A stretch of 64,000 bases of DNA from Paenibacillus sp. 453mf (GTDB taxonomy: Bacteria > Bacillota > Bacilli > Paenibacillales > Paenibacillaceae). The notes beneath the pieces are model-generated. The model was given only the letters and a program-made list of their open reading frames with translations, ran no database searches and was not told the DNA's origin. The stretch is from NCBI RefSeq assembly GCF_900116105.1, contig NZ_FPAC01000001.1, positions 112,182 through 176,181 on the forward strand. Direction: 5' to 3'. Below are positions 43,772-52,656 of the stretch, piece by piece (position 1 is the first letter of the stretch; each line of letters begins with the position of its first letter). The position numbers and the translations under genes were made by a program.

Positions 43772-45493
43772 ATGGTATTGCACAAAAAGCGTTCGAAGAG
43801 CTTACTTGCACTTGCGATGGTCCCAGCACTTGTCATTTCTTTATTCACATCCGTCGCCTCTGCGGACAAGCAGCAGGAAGCAGAGCCAGTGGCCAAAAAT
43901 AAACTGCAGGCTTATGTAGATGACATGCAGCCTGGATGGAATCTGGGGAACTCCCTTGATGCGGTCGGAGCGGATGAAACAGCATGGGGCAATCCGAAGA
44001 TCACGAAAGAGCTGATTGAGGAAATCGCAGACCAGGGATATAAGAGTATCCGTATTCCTGTAACCTGGGACAACCATATTGGGGAAGCCCCAAGCTACAC
44101 CATTGAGCCTGCTTATCTGGAGCGGGTTGAACAAGTAGTGGACTGGGCACTGGATGAAGACCTGTATGTCATGATTAACGTTCATCATGATTCCTGGTTG
44201 TGGATCAGCCATATGGAGACCAAGCATGCCGAAGTGCTTGCTCGTTACAATGCAATCTGGACCCAAGTTGCGGATCATTTCAAAGATCATTCCAACAAAT
44301 TGATGTTTGAAAGCGTTAACGAGCCGCGCTTCTCGGATGGTGGAACGACCGATGAAGAGAAGATGTTCGAAATGCTGAAGGAACTGAACTTGTCCTTCCA
44401 CAGCATTCTGCGTGAATCCGGAGGCAAGAATACAGAACGTCCGCTTGTTCTCTCTACCTTGGGGGCATCGCCTACACAAGAAAGAATGGATGAGCTGTAT
44501 GCAACAATTACTGAACTAAATGATCCGAATATTATCGCAACGGTTCACTATTATGGATTCTGGCCGTTTAGTGTGAACATTGCAGGCTACACCCATTTTG
44601 AAGAGGATACCAAGAACGATATTATCCAAACCTTCGATAATGTCTACAATACGTTTGTTGCCAAAGGAATCCCGGTCATTCTGGGCGAGTACGGACTCCT
44701 TGGCTTTGACCAAAGCACGGCTGTAATCGAGCAGGGAGAGAAGCTGAAATTTTTTGAGTTCCTGACTCATTATCTGAATGAAAAAGATGTAACTCACATG
44801 CTGTGGGATAACGGCCAGCATATGAATAGAACGACCTACGAATGGTCTGATCTGGACTTCTTCAACATCATGAAGGAAGGCTGGAAGGGACGCTCTGCAA
44901 CGGCTGAAACAGACCTGATCTTTGTGGAAAAAGGTACAGCTGTTAAAGACGCGAACATTCAGCTGGAGCTGAACGGCAATAAGCTGAAGAAGCTGAGCGT
45001 GGACGGCAAGAATTTGAAGAAATTTAAAGATTATATTGTAAGTAAGGACGTTCTTACGATTCAAGCGAGCAAGCTTGAAGAGCTGACCGCTTCCGGTGAG
45101 TATGGTGTAAACAGCATCATTACGGCTGAATTCAACAAAGGCGCAGACTGGAAATTCAGAGTCATCACGAACAGCACACCTGTGCTGGAGGATGCAGCAG
45201 GGACGACAGAGGACTTCGCAATTCCAGCCGCCTTTAACGGAGATCTGCTGGCCACGATGGAAGCGAAGTATACCGATGGAAGTGCAGCTGGACCACAGAA
45301 CTGGACTTCCTTCAAGGAATTTGAGTATACCTTCTCTCCTTCCTATGATAAGGGTGAAATCGTGCTGAAGCCTAACTTCTTCAATGAAACGAATGATGGT
45401 GAAGTTGTGCTTACGTTCCATTTCTGGAGCGGAGAGGTGCTCACCTACACGATTACGAAGAACGGCACTAGTGTAACAGGTTCGGCTTCCTGA
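43772..45493 (+). CDS. Secreted GH5 endo-beta-glucanase/xyloglucanase with X2 and CBM46 domains
   Basis: The start at 43772 is chosen because AAGGAG lies 8 bp upstream; the ATG 6 bp earlier is too close. The 573-residue protein has a Sec signal (cut near ASA, residue 31), a GH5 catalytic domain (about 45-375; GWNLGNSLDAVG, acid/base Glu184 in SVNEPRF, nucleophile Glu306 in LGEYG), an Ig-like X2 module (about 385-470) and a CBM46 module (about 475-570). This three-part layout is that of GH5 subfamily 4 enzymes such as BhCel5B, active on xyloglucan and beta-glucan. A cre site lies upstream. It is monocistronic. Confidence 0.92.
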   Translation: MVLHKKRSKSLLALAMVPALVISLFTSVASADKQQEAEPVAKNKLQAYVDDMQPGWNLGNSLDAVGADETAWGNPKITKELIEEIADQGYKSIRIPVTWDNHIGEAPSYTIEPAYLERVEQVVDWALDEDLYVMINVHHDSWLWISHMETKHAEVLARYNAIWTQVADHFKDHSNKLMFESVNEPRFSDGGTTDEEKMFEMLKELNLSFHSILRESGGKNTERPLVLSTLGASPTQERMDELYATITELNDPNIIATVHYYGFWPFSVNIAGYTHFEEDTKNDIIQTFDNVYNTFVAKGIPVILGEYGLLGFDQSTAVIEQGEKLKFFEFLTHYLNEKDVTHMLWDNGQHMNRTTYEWSDLDFFNIMKEGWKGRSATAETDLIFVEKGTAVKDANIQLELNGNKLKKLSVDGKNLKKFKDYIVSKDVLTIQASKLEELTASGEYGVNSIITAEFNKGADWKFRVITNSTPVLEDAAGTTEDFAIPAAFNGDLLATMEAKYTDGSAAGPQNWTSFKEFEYTFSPSYDKGEIVLKPNFFNETNDGEVVLTFHFWSGEVLTYTITKNGTSVTGSAS

Positions 45494-45510
45494 TATCGCA
45501 GCATTAATAA

Positions 45511-45551
45511 ATATAAGACCCTGGCGATTGTTAGCCAGGGTCTTATATTTA
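45511..45551 (+). terminator. Terminator of the GH5 gene
   Basis: A perfect 15-bp stem (ATATAAGACCCTGGC with its complement, 8-nt loop) ending in a short T run. Confidence 0.9.
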
Positions 45552-45671
45552 ACTGTTTTCTGAAATATTGCTGCTAAATAAAAAACAGTTATAGTGATTC
45601 TACCCTCGCAATAGATTCACTTAGAGAGGTATTATATACACATTATTACAGTTTATAGAGGGAGATGTATT

Positions 45672-46271
45672 ATGAACACTAATGCTCGTTCCGATTCCAA
45701 AGAAAACATTTTTACGATTGAATGTAAGGATGTAATTCTACGAGAATTTTTAGTTACTGATTTAGATGATTTTCATTCACTCGCTTGGCAACCTGAAATA
45801 CATGAATTTTTGCCAGGCTGGAACGTATCGAAAGAGCAAAGGAAAGATTGGTTTATCAACTATGAAATTCCAGAAAACAAACAGTTTTTGAATGCTGTAT
45901 CAAAAAGTGAAGACATGGGTGAACTCCGTCTTCGATTAGGAATTATCTTGAAAGAGACAGGAGAATTTATCGGTTGGTGTTGTTCAGGAATTAAAGATGA
46001 ATTGCCACCGCCAAATCGAGAAATCATGTATGCCATTTCTAAGGATCATAGAGGTAAAGGATTTACAACCCAAGCCTCACAAGGAATGATTAATTATTTA
46101 TTTGAGAATACGGACGTTAATGTGCTTAGTGCTATTGCTCTACTAAATAACGTTCCGTCCAATAAGGTCATACAAAAATGCGGTTTTAACTTTCAGAGTA
46201 TTATCGAGATAGATAACGAAAAATATAACTATTATAAACTTGATAAAAAGGATTGGGCTGGCAAACGTTAG
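45672..46271 (+). CDS. GNAT-family N-acetyltransferase, RimJ/RimL type
   Basis: The 199-residue protein has the fold marks of the ribosomal-protein acetyltransferase group: VILREFLVTDLDDFHSL at the start, GEFIGWCCSGI (strand 4), and the acetyl-CoA loop ISKDHRGKGFTTQASQG followed by AIALLNNVPSNKVIQKCGF. GAGGGAGATG precedes the ATG. The gene is clearly more AT-rich than its neighbours, hinting at recent gain. The target is unknown; antibiotic or amino-acid acetylation is possible. Confidence 0.88.
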   Translation: MNTNARSDSKENIFTIECKDVILREFLVTDLDDFHSLAWQPEIHEFLPGWNVSKEQRKDWFINYEIPENKQFLNAVSKSEDMGELRLRLGIILKETGEFIGWCCSGIKDELPPPNREIMYAISKDHRGKGFTTQASQGMINYLFENTDVNVLSAIALLNNVPSNKVIQKCGFNFQSIIEIDNEKYNYYKLDKKDWAGKR

Positions 46272-46292
46272 AGAAGTCCAGAACGATATAGA

Positions 46293-46556
46293 TCACATGT
46301 TATTATTTATCTTGGCAATAGACTTGTAATTGGTTGCAGAATCCATACATAACACAGCGTCTCCACGTAGAAGATTCCCCATCACATCACTGATTTGAGA
46401 CGCTGTAACTCGTCCAACGTCCAGCTAACTTTGAGAAAATCGCACCATTGCGGACAAGAGCGACACGATAGATACTTGTTCAACGCTTATCCCACGTTTT
46501 TGAGCCGTACCGTCTCTTTTTCGAAGTTTACGATGTTTGCCGTTATAAACGGCGTG
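46293..46556 (-). pseudogene. IS1595-type transposase remnant
   Basis: The minus strand encodes, in one frame, HAVYNGKHRKLRKRDGTAQ and KRGISVEQVSI, stops, then in another frame RVTASQISDVMGNLLRGDAVLC and MDSATNYKSIAK before a stop. These segments resemble the ISXO2/DDE domain of IS1595-family transposases (KRGxSxEQVCV; DxVLCxDxxxxYKxxAK). Both ends and the catalytic N-terminal part are missing. It runs into the 3' end of the AraC gene beside it. Confidence 0.65.
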
Positions 46557-47361
46557 CGACGCTACGTGTATAGGCATCAGGTGTTTGGCCGACGATGGTC
46601 TTAAAGTCTTTAATAAAATGCGACTGGTCGTGATAGCCAAGTGCAAGACTTAGCTCAAGTGTATTCACCGCTTGTCCATGATCGAGCGCTTCAGCTGCAT
46701 TTTGAAGCCGGTACAGCTTGATTACATTCTTCGGACTAATGCCTACATACTGTTTGAACATTCGCTGCAGCGTTCGTTTGTTCATTGCAAACTGTTCACA
46801 CACTTGATCGACTCTCGTAACTTCGTGATGCAGCCGGATATATTCCGTCATTTGATCTGTGAGGAGGGTAAGCTTATCTGCAGGAGGCAAAAGGGGCAAT
46901 AGAGCATCATTCATACGGGAAGTAAGCTCCATGTGATTAGAAGCTGTGTTTAGAAATATCGATTCCAGCTCCTCGCTGGATATAGGGAATATCTCATCAA
47001 CTGGAAGTGGATGATCGATCAACTTGGATATGGACTCTCGGTACCAAGGGAAGAATCCGCCTGGCTTGAATTTGATCCCGAAGACACGGCCCTTGGCACT
47101 CAGCTGATAGCTGTATTTACGGGTTGCAGGCCCATAGAAATAAGTACGGCCCGATTCGATCACCAGATTGACACAAGGATTCGGGATGACCTCCTGAATA
47201 TGCGTCTTGTCTTCAGCCAGCTCCCATTCCACAACCCAATAGTGCTTGATGAAAAGCTGAAGCTCAATACTGGGTAAAAAGCGCTCCAAGCGAAAATGCT
47301 CCTCGCCTTTCTCCAGGTTCATGATACCCATGCTAGGTTTCTGAGAGAACAAAAAGCTCAT
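46543..47361 (-). CDS. AraC-family regulator with DUF6597-type N-terminal domain
   Basis: The start at 47361 (MSFLFSQKP) has GGAGCGGAG upstream. The 272-residue protein has an N-terminal domain (FLPSIELQLFIKHYWVVEWEL, VIPNPCVNLVIE, GIKFKPGGFFPW) seen in AraC proteins with a beta-barrel sensor, and a C-terminal double helix-turn-helix (RVDQVCEQFAMNKRTLQRMFKQYVG; LSLALGYHDQSHFIKDFK). The last codons (SVARRL, stop) lie within the transposase remnant, so the present C-terminus came from the insertion. The DNA-binding part looks complete. Confidence 0.85.
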   Translation of the reverse strand: MSFLFSQKPSMGIMNLEKGEEHFRLERFLPSIELQLFIKHYWVVEWELAEDKTHIQEVIPNPCVNLVIESGRTYFYGPATRKYSYQLSAKGRVFGIKFKPGGFFPWYRESISKLIDHPLPVDEIFPISSEELESIFLNTASNHMELTSRMNDALLPLLPPADKLTLLTDQMTEYIRLHHEVTRVDQVCEQFAMNKRTLQRMFKQYVGISPKNVIKLYRLQNAAEALDHGQAVNTLELSLALGYHDQSHFIKDFKTIVGQTPDAYTRSVARRL

Positions 47362-47537
47362 TTCAGCTCCGCTCCTGTCTGTCGCTTTTTTACAATACTC
47401 CTTCATTCTCAAGTAGTAATATCAAGTTATCAGAAGATTAAATATTGCTCTTGTCTATTTTAACAAATTTTGGGCAAAGTGAAGAAGGATATTGTCAAAT
47501 ACTTCACTGTTCACAAGAAAGAGAGGACTCTAATTCT

Positions 47538-47990
47538 ATGGAAGCATTACGCTATGAGCTGTATATTGGGGCTTCGCCTCAGGAAGTATGGGACACGCTA
47601 TTCAAGCCGGAAGGAACAAGGCAGATATTCTTTGGCTCAATCTTCGACTCTTCATTTAAAGTGGGCGAGGGGTACAGATATGTCGGCCCTGGGAATGAGG
47701 GAGATGAAACAGTGCATGTATATGGTGAGGTGCTTGCCTGTGAACCAGGCAAAATGTTCAGCTGCACAGAGCATCCTGGGCCAAGCTATGCGGAGAATCA
47801 TGCGGAGCTCTCGACCCGAATGACCTATACCCTTGAGATTGTAGGCGGGTGTACGAAGCTGACCTTTGTAAATGATGAGTGGAGTGAAGGGCATCCATCC
47901 TATGAACGAACGAAATCAACTTGGCCCATGATTCTAAGCAATGTGAAAAGTGTGGCTGAGACAGGAAAGGCGCTTGATTTTGGGTTTTGA
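47538..47990 (+). CDS. SRPBCC/AHSA1-family protein
   Basis: The start at 47538 (MEALRYELYIGASPQEVW) follows AGAGAGGA. The 150-residue protein has the START-like fold of AHSA1 proteins: ASPQEVWDTLFKPEGTRQIFFGS, the central EPGKMFSCTEHPG, and STRMTYTLEIVGGCTKLTFVNDEW. The function of such small ligand-binding proteins is mostly unknown. The last codons take part in a tandem duplication that continues beyond the stop. Confidence 0.85.
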   Translation: MEALRYELYIGASPQEVWDTLFKPEGTRQIFFGSIFDSSFKVGEGYRYVGPGNEGDETVHVYGEVLACEPGKMFSCTEHPGPSYAENHAELSTRMTYTLEIVGGCTKLTFVNDEWSEGHPSYERTKSTWPMILSNVKSVAETGKALDFGF

Positions 47991-47993
47991 GGA

Positions 47994-48069
47994 AAGGCGC
48001 TTGTTTTTAAGTTCTGAACGAAAACAGCGGCAAGGCGCTTGTTTTTAGGTTCTGAACGAAAACAGCGGC
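47994..48069 (+). repeat. 38-bp tandem duplication
   Basis: AAGGCGCTTGTTTTTA-R-GTTCTGAACGAAAACAGCGGC occurs at 47994 and at 48032, differing at one base. A third, decayed copy (AAGGCGCTTGATTTTGGGTT) lies at the end of the preceding gene near 47967, so the coding end is the likely source. Confidence 0.88.
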
Positions 48070-48116
48070 ATGTAGCATCTCTATGATTGGCTTAGAGAAG
48101 CACATGCCGCTGTTTT
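48059..48116. terminator. Terminator after the SRPBCC gene
   Basis: A perfect 14-bp stem (AAAACAGCGGCATG with its complement) around a 30-nt loop that has its own TCTCTA/TAGAGA pairing. A and T tracts lie at both ends. Its left arm is part of the 38-bp duplication. Confidence 0.75.
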
Positions 48117-48191
48117 GTGTAGACAGCTTAGTTATAATAATGAGCCTATCTTATGGCAAAGAGTAAGTAGACTCATTCATTCTATAATTCT

Positions 48192-48899
48192 TTACTTCAT
48201 CAGCTTATCAAACAGTCTGATCACCTTGGCAGAGAATTCCTCCAGATTCATGACCGATTTATTCCGGCGGTTATACCACTTCTTAACGGCATCAATGACC
48301 CAGAGTGGAACTTTGATTTCGTTAAATCGGGGATAGACATTATAGTAGGCCCACACTAAGTGATCCCAGCGCTGGTCGTCGCCCTCCTTCACATATTCGG
48401 AGACGTCGAGCACCTTGCCGCGGCCGTTCTGATTTACCACGTTCTTCAGATGGATATCCCGAGGGTTAAGGCCTACGCTTCTAACATACTTTCGAGCCTC
48501 TTCCACATCAAGAATAACCTGCTCCGGTACAGGAATACCCAGGGTTAGGCAGTCCTGAAGCGTCGGCCCCTCTTCAAAGCTGAGCACCAGGTAATTCACT
48601 CCGTCTCCATAACAGGCTGCAAAATACGGAGAGCCCTTCAGCTTCGCATAAACTTCTTTTTCTGTGTTTTTCTTGTCCAATGCTTGCTGTGAATAGATTT
48701 TGAAAGCATACTGAGACAATTCCGGCATTATAAATACAGCGGCATCTGTGCCGACACCGATGCATTCTAGTCCATCTGTATTTCCTTCAATACTGACAAG
48801 GTCATTGTCGGCATTGCCTATAATCTCAACCTGCGCAAGCAATGGATCGGCCTGCAGCCAATCATTCCTTGCTTCTTCTTGCTCAAATTCAGTACTCAT
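48192..48899 (-). CDS. Small protein-kinase-fold protein
   Basis: A 235-residue protein with a nucleotide-loop-like GVGTDAAVF, the ATP lysine in YAFKIY, a catalytic-loop-like RDIHLKN and a metal-loop-like VLDVSEY in place of DFG. The order matches small bacterial Ser/Thr kinase-like proteins rather than full Hanks kinases. The DxHxxN pattern keeps an aspartate and asparagine, so activity is possible. It stands alone. Confidence 0.75.
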   Translation of the reverse strand: MSTEFEQEEARNDWLQADPLLAQVEIIGNADNDLVSIEGNTDGLECIGVGTDAAVFIMPELSQYAFKIYSQQALDKKNTEKEVYAKLKGSPYFAACYGDGVNYLVLSFEEGPTLQDCLTLGIPVPEQVILDVEEARKYVRSVGLNPRDIHLKNVVNQNGRGKVLDVSEYVKEGDDQRWDHLVWAYYNVYPRFNEIKVPLWVIDAVKKWYNRRNKSVMNLEEFSAKVIRLFDKLMK

Positions 48900-49104
48900 G
48901 TGCTGTTAGCCCCTTTAACGTGAACAACCCTGCCTTGTCCTATATTATATGCAGGGGTGGCCTCTCATTGCTTCATTGTAAAATATATTATCCGTTGTTT
49001 TACGCACAAGTGTTATAAAATGATTCGTTAGGTTGTTGCTTGCTATGATAGAATACAATACATCAAAGAGATGATAGATTGCAAAGAAAGGCGTTTGATG
49101 GATC

Positions 49105-50028
49105 ATGAAGACAATGTATCCCCCGTGGTCTTATTCAGGCTCACGGGCAGGGATGTTTAGTGAATGCCTTCGTAAATATTATTACCATTATTACGGCTCG
49201 CATAACGGGTGGAAGCCAGAATCAGCAGACCCAGATCAGGTTCAGACTTACCGGTTGAAGCAGCTGAGCAGCCTGTATTTGATCTTCGGAAACCTCGCAC
49301 ATCAAATGTGTGAATCGGTGATCCGAAGCTGGGAACGTAATAGAACGGTGCCGGAGGCACCATTTTTACAGAAGCGAATGCGCGACCTATTGAACAAGGC
49401 TTATTTGGAGTCGAAGGACATGAATGGATGGCATCTTGATCCCAAGTATCATACCATGCTGTCTGAACTGTACTATGACGAGGATGCCAAGCTGCAGAAC
49501 CGGATCACCTCGATTAAAGCACGGATGGAGACAGTGGCGGGGAAGCTGTACGAGAGCAGGACCTGGAAAGAGATTGAGTCTGGCATTGCTCATATTATGG
49601 AGGTCGAGAAATGGGACCACATGATTCTGCACGATACGAAAGTATACGTTAAGATGGACGTGCTGTATCGCAATGAGAAGGGGCACATCGTTATTGTCGA
49701 TTGGAAGACAGGTAAGGAGGATGATTTTACAGATCAGCTGTATTTGTATGCAGCCTATGTTCATGACCATTATAATATACCGTATGAGCATATTGAGCTC
49801 AGAGTGGAGTACCTGCTGACCGGAAATAGTGAGAGCTACCAAGCATCTCAGGCTGAAATTGATGAGGTCATTGCCAAGGTAGGCAGAGAGATCGAGGAGA
49901 TGAAGTCCTGTCTTGCCGATGATTATTACAACCGGCCGAAGGACATCGGATATTTTACGCCAATGCCTTCGGAAAGAGTGTGCGGGGAATGCAATTTCAG
50001 AGAAATATGCAGTTATAGAGCGGTTTAA
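49105..50028 (+). CDS. Stand-alone RecB/Cas4-like PD-(D/E)XK nuclease
   Basis: The protein has 307 residues. It opens with SYSGSRAGMFSECLRKYYYHYY, the usual first helix with cysteine, and a His-containing FGNLAHQMCE. The nuclease core is KVYVKMDVLYRNEKGHIVIVDWKTGKEDDFTDQLYLYAAYV (D, D-x-K and Q-xxx-Y motifs). It ends CGECNFREIC, giving four cysteines placed as in iron-sulfur Cas4/AddB proteins. No cas or add genes are adjacent. It may act on DNA in repair or defence. Confidence 0.85.
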   Translation: MKTMYPPWSYSGSRAGMFSECLRKYYYHYYGSHNGWKPESADPDQVQTYRLKQLSSLYLIFGNLAHQMCESVIRSWERNRTVPEAPFLQKRMRDLLNKAYLESKDMNGWHLDPKYHTMLSELYYDEDAKLQNRITSIKARMETVAGKLYESRTWKEIESGIAHIMEVEKWDHMILHDTKVYVKMDVLYRNEKGHIVIVDWKTGKEDDFTDQLYLYAAYVHDHYNIPYEHIELRVEYLLTGNSESYQASQAEIDEVIAKVGREIEEMKSCLADDYYNRPKDIGYFTPMPSERVCGECNFREICSYRAV

Positions 50029-50050
50029 AAAAAGTTATAGAGTAGTTTAG

Positions 50051-50092
50051 AATAACGCCTCGGGGTATTTTATCCCCTGTGGTGTTATTTTT
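50051..50092 (+). terminator. Terminator of the nuclease gene
   Basis: AATAACGCC pairs with GGTGTTATT (one wobble) with an inner GGGGTA/TATCCCC, followed by TTTTAT. Downstream (50093-50300) lies only AT-rich DNA with no other clear signal. Confidence 0.8.
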
Positions 50093-50300
50093 ATATTAAC
50101 TAGCGAAGATTACAGAGAGATATAGTATAACTATTATGTTATTATATCAATGGATTTGTTATTACGTATTAATTAATCAGAAACATGATATATCAATGAT
50201 ATTGTTATTGATTTGTTTTGGTATGGTGATCTTTTTGTTATGGATTCATATGAATGCGTCAGATGAACAGCAATGAGAGAGGATCGAGGAGGACGAAGGT

Positions 50301-51527
50301 ATGAGTGAGAACTTAAACTTGCCAGGCTGGCTGGAAGAGGTCGAATCCGAGCTGAAGAACAATATTCTGGGCTTCTGGAAAGCACGGACGATTGACAATA
50401 CGAATGGCGGTTTTATCGGAGCGATGAATGCGGATGGAGAGATTGAAGAAGGAGCGGACAAATCCCTTGTGCTTAATGCGCGCATCCTGTGGACATTTGC
50501 TGCGGCATATCGCAAATATGGGCAGGAAGAGGATCTTCATATGGCCGAACGTGCGCTTGAACAGCTAGAGGCCTATTTTGTAGATAATGAATTTGGCGGC
50601 TTCTATTGGATGATTCATCCGGACGGGACACCATCAGAGGATAAGAAGCAGGTATATGGTCAGGCGTTTGTGATCTATGCACTCGCTGAATATATTCGGG
50701 CTACGGATAACCATGAACCGCTGCAGCTGGCAGAAGAAATCTACCGCCTGCTCGAACGTTATGCTTATGATCCGGTACATACAGGCTATGTTGAAGCCTT
50801 ATCACGTGAGTGGAGCGAGACAGACGATCTCAGCCTCAGCGGCAAAGATCTGAACGAGCGCAAATCCATGAATACGCATCTGCATGTACTTGAGGCTTAT
50901 ACGAATCTATACCGGATATGGAAGCCGGAGGGGCTGCGTCTGAAGCTCAAAGAGCTTATCGAAGTCCATTTGAAGCTAATACTGAATATGGAATCAGGTC
51001 ACTTCAAGCTGTTCTTTGATGATGAATGGAATTCACAGTCTACTGACGTCTCATATGGGCATGATATTGAGGGAAGCTGGCTGCTATGGGAAGCAGCAGA
51101 AGTACTTGGAGATCGTGAGCTTCTGAATCAGGTTCGATCTGCTGCGCTTAAGATGGCAGTGGCGACGCTTGAAGAGGGGACAGATGAAGATGGAGCCATC
51201 TACAATGAGCTTCATGCAGACGGCAGACTGGACGACAGCAAGGACTGGTGGCCGCAGGCAGAAGCGATGGTCGGATATCTTAATGCCTATCAGATCAGTG
51301 AGGAAACCCGTTACTTGCATGCCGCTCAGCGCAGCTGGAATTTTATCCGGGATTATATTGTTGATCGTACAGGCGGGGAATGGCACTGGCAGGTATTCCG
51401 AAGTGGAGAGCCTAATCTCAGCCAGCAGAAGGTCGGCGCATGGAAATGTCCTTACCACAACAGCCGTGCATGTCTGGAGGCGATAGAGCGTTTGGAATCC
51501 ATAACGCGATCATACTCTCAAGTTTAA
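50301..51527 (+). CDS. Cellobiose 2-epimerase (AGE family)
   Basis: A 408-residue (alpha/alpha)6 barrel. The motifs KSMNTHLHVLEAYTNLYR, SYGHDIEGSWLLWEAAEV, KDWWPQAEAMVGYLNAYQ and GAWKCPYHNSRACLE carry the catalytic histidines and match cellobiose 2-epimerases. They convert cellobiose to glucosyl-mannose, and also mannobiose. GGAGGA precedes the ATG. The gene fits with beta-glucan or mannan use in this organism. It has its own terminator. Confidence 0.9.
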   Translation: MSENLNLPGWLEEVESELKNNILGFWKARTIDNTNGGFIGAMNADGEIEEGADKSLVLNARILWTFAAAYRKYGQEEDLHMAERALEQLEAYFVDNEFGGFYWMIHPDGTPSEDKKQVYGQAFVIYALAEYIRATDNHEPLQLAEEIYRLLERYAYDPVHTGYVEALSREWSETDDLSLSGKDLNERKSMNTHLHVLEAYTNLYRIWKPEGLRLKLKELIEVHLKLILNMESGHFKLFFDDEWNSQSTDVSYGHDIEGSWLLWEAAEVLGDRELLNQVRSAALKMAVATLEEGTDEDGAIYNELHADGRLDDSKDWWPQAEAMVGYLNAYQISEETRYLHAAQRSWNFIRDYIVDRTGGEWHWQVFRSGEPNLSQQKVGAWKCPYHNSRACLEAIERLESITRSYSQV

Positions 51528-51566
51528 TATCATTTGCATAACAAATAAGCATAACAATTAGATGGG

Positions 51567-51603
51567 AACAGATCTTGGTGGGAGCTAGAGATCTGTTTTT
51601 TTA
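51567..51603. terminator. Terminator overlapping the convergent araC end
   Basis: AACAGATCT pairs with AGATCTGTT around 13 nt, followed by seven T residues. It stops the epimerase transcript and includes the last codons of the leftward AraC gene. Confidence 0.85.
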
Positions 51604-52442
51604 TGATGCGGTTTCATCGACAAGCCCTCGGCATAGGACAGACTTTGGTTATGATGCTCTCGATATTGTTTAGGCGACATACCGACAACTCTAGTGAACA
51701 GAATGGAGAAATAGTTGGGATTCTCGTATCCGGTCATTTTGGCAATTTCCCATACTTTCATGTCAGACTGAACCAGCAGCCGGGTCGCTTCTCCCATGCG
51801 TCTCTGAATCATATAATTAATTGGGGAAGTCTCGTAAGTATTCTTGAAGATATGAGCAAGATAGTAGGAACTGATATTGAATTCGTCTGCGATCTGTTTA
51901 AGGCGGAGAGGCTGTGTGTAATTTCCGTCAATATATTCTTTAATTTCGGTTGCCAGCTTGTTTTTGGTCAGGCTTTGAGCGTAATTCTGCAGTTTAAGCA
52001 TGCGATGCACAAGCACCAGAATGGAGCTCAGCAGATGCCCTGCGATTTGTTCATGTCCCTCCTCCTGCATGGATGATTCCTCAAACAGCAGTTCCATAAG
52101 CATGATCAATTCGTTCGAGTATTTGTTAGCACGAATCACAGGATGGGCGTGAAGCGGGACAATATATTCGCGAGCAGAAGAGAAGCCGCAGTAGCAAATA
52201 AACACAGGGTGCTCTTTGGAAGATTTCTCTGCGTGAAGAATGCCTTTGTTATAAATGAGCACGTCCCCTTTGACTGCGTGATAGCTTGATTCTCCTATGG
52301 TGAAGTCCCCTTCGCCCTCCTTGATAACGAGAATTTCAAACAGGTCTTCATGCTTGTGGCTTGGAAACTGCCAGTCCGGATTATTACTCATATTCCCGGC
52401 ATATAGCAGCTGTTCAGCAGGTGGCGCAGCGTTCTTGTTCAC
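51585..52442 (-). CDS. AraC-family transcriptional regulator
   Basis: The GTG start at 52442 follows GAAGGAAGG. The 285-residue protein has a cupin sensor (SHKHEDLFEILVIKEGEGDFTIG, GDVLIYNKGILHAE) and a double helix-turn-helix (LRLKQIADEFNISSYYLAHIFKNTY; VWEIAKMTGYENPNYFSILFTRVVG). It lies between the convergent epimerase and the divergent MFS gene. Its targets are not known. Confidence 0.9.
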   Translation of the reverse strand: MNKNAAPPAEQLLYAGNMSNNPDWQFPSHKHEDLFEILVIKEGEGDFTIGESSYHAVKGDVLIYNKGILHAEKSSKEHPVFICYCGFSSAREYIVPLHAHPVIRANKYSNELIMLMELLFEESSMQEEGHEQIAGHLLSSILVLVHRMLKLQNYAQSLTKNKLATEIKEYIDGNYTQPLRLKQIADEFNISSYYLAHIFKNTYETSPINYMIQRRMGEATRLLVQSDMKVWEIAKMTGYENPNYFSILFTRVVGMSPKQYREHHNQSLSYAEGLSMKPHHKKTDL

Positions 52443-52656
52443 CTATATCCCTTCCTTCTGTGTCAACTGAATCCTGGTTCACATCTTAAAGTCAAGCTAA
52501 AATTATGTCAAATAAAAGAGCAAGATATATAACAAAGGAACAAAACCCAGCAACATGTTTAATTGTAGACTCCCTCTAATATTCGTATGCTGTTAAAGGC
52601 GGATTTCATTATATCCATCGCACAATGAAATTATATAAAGATAGAGGGAGAGAAAC

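Noticed and set aside
44516..45421. A 301-codon leftward frame
   Set aside because: Antisense to the GH5 gene with its full domain set.
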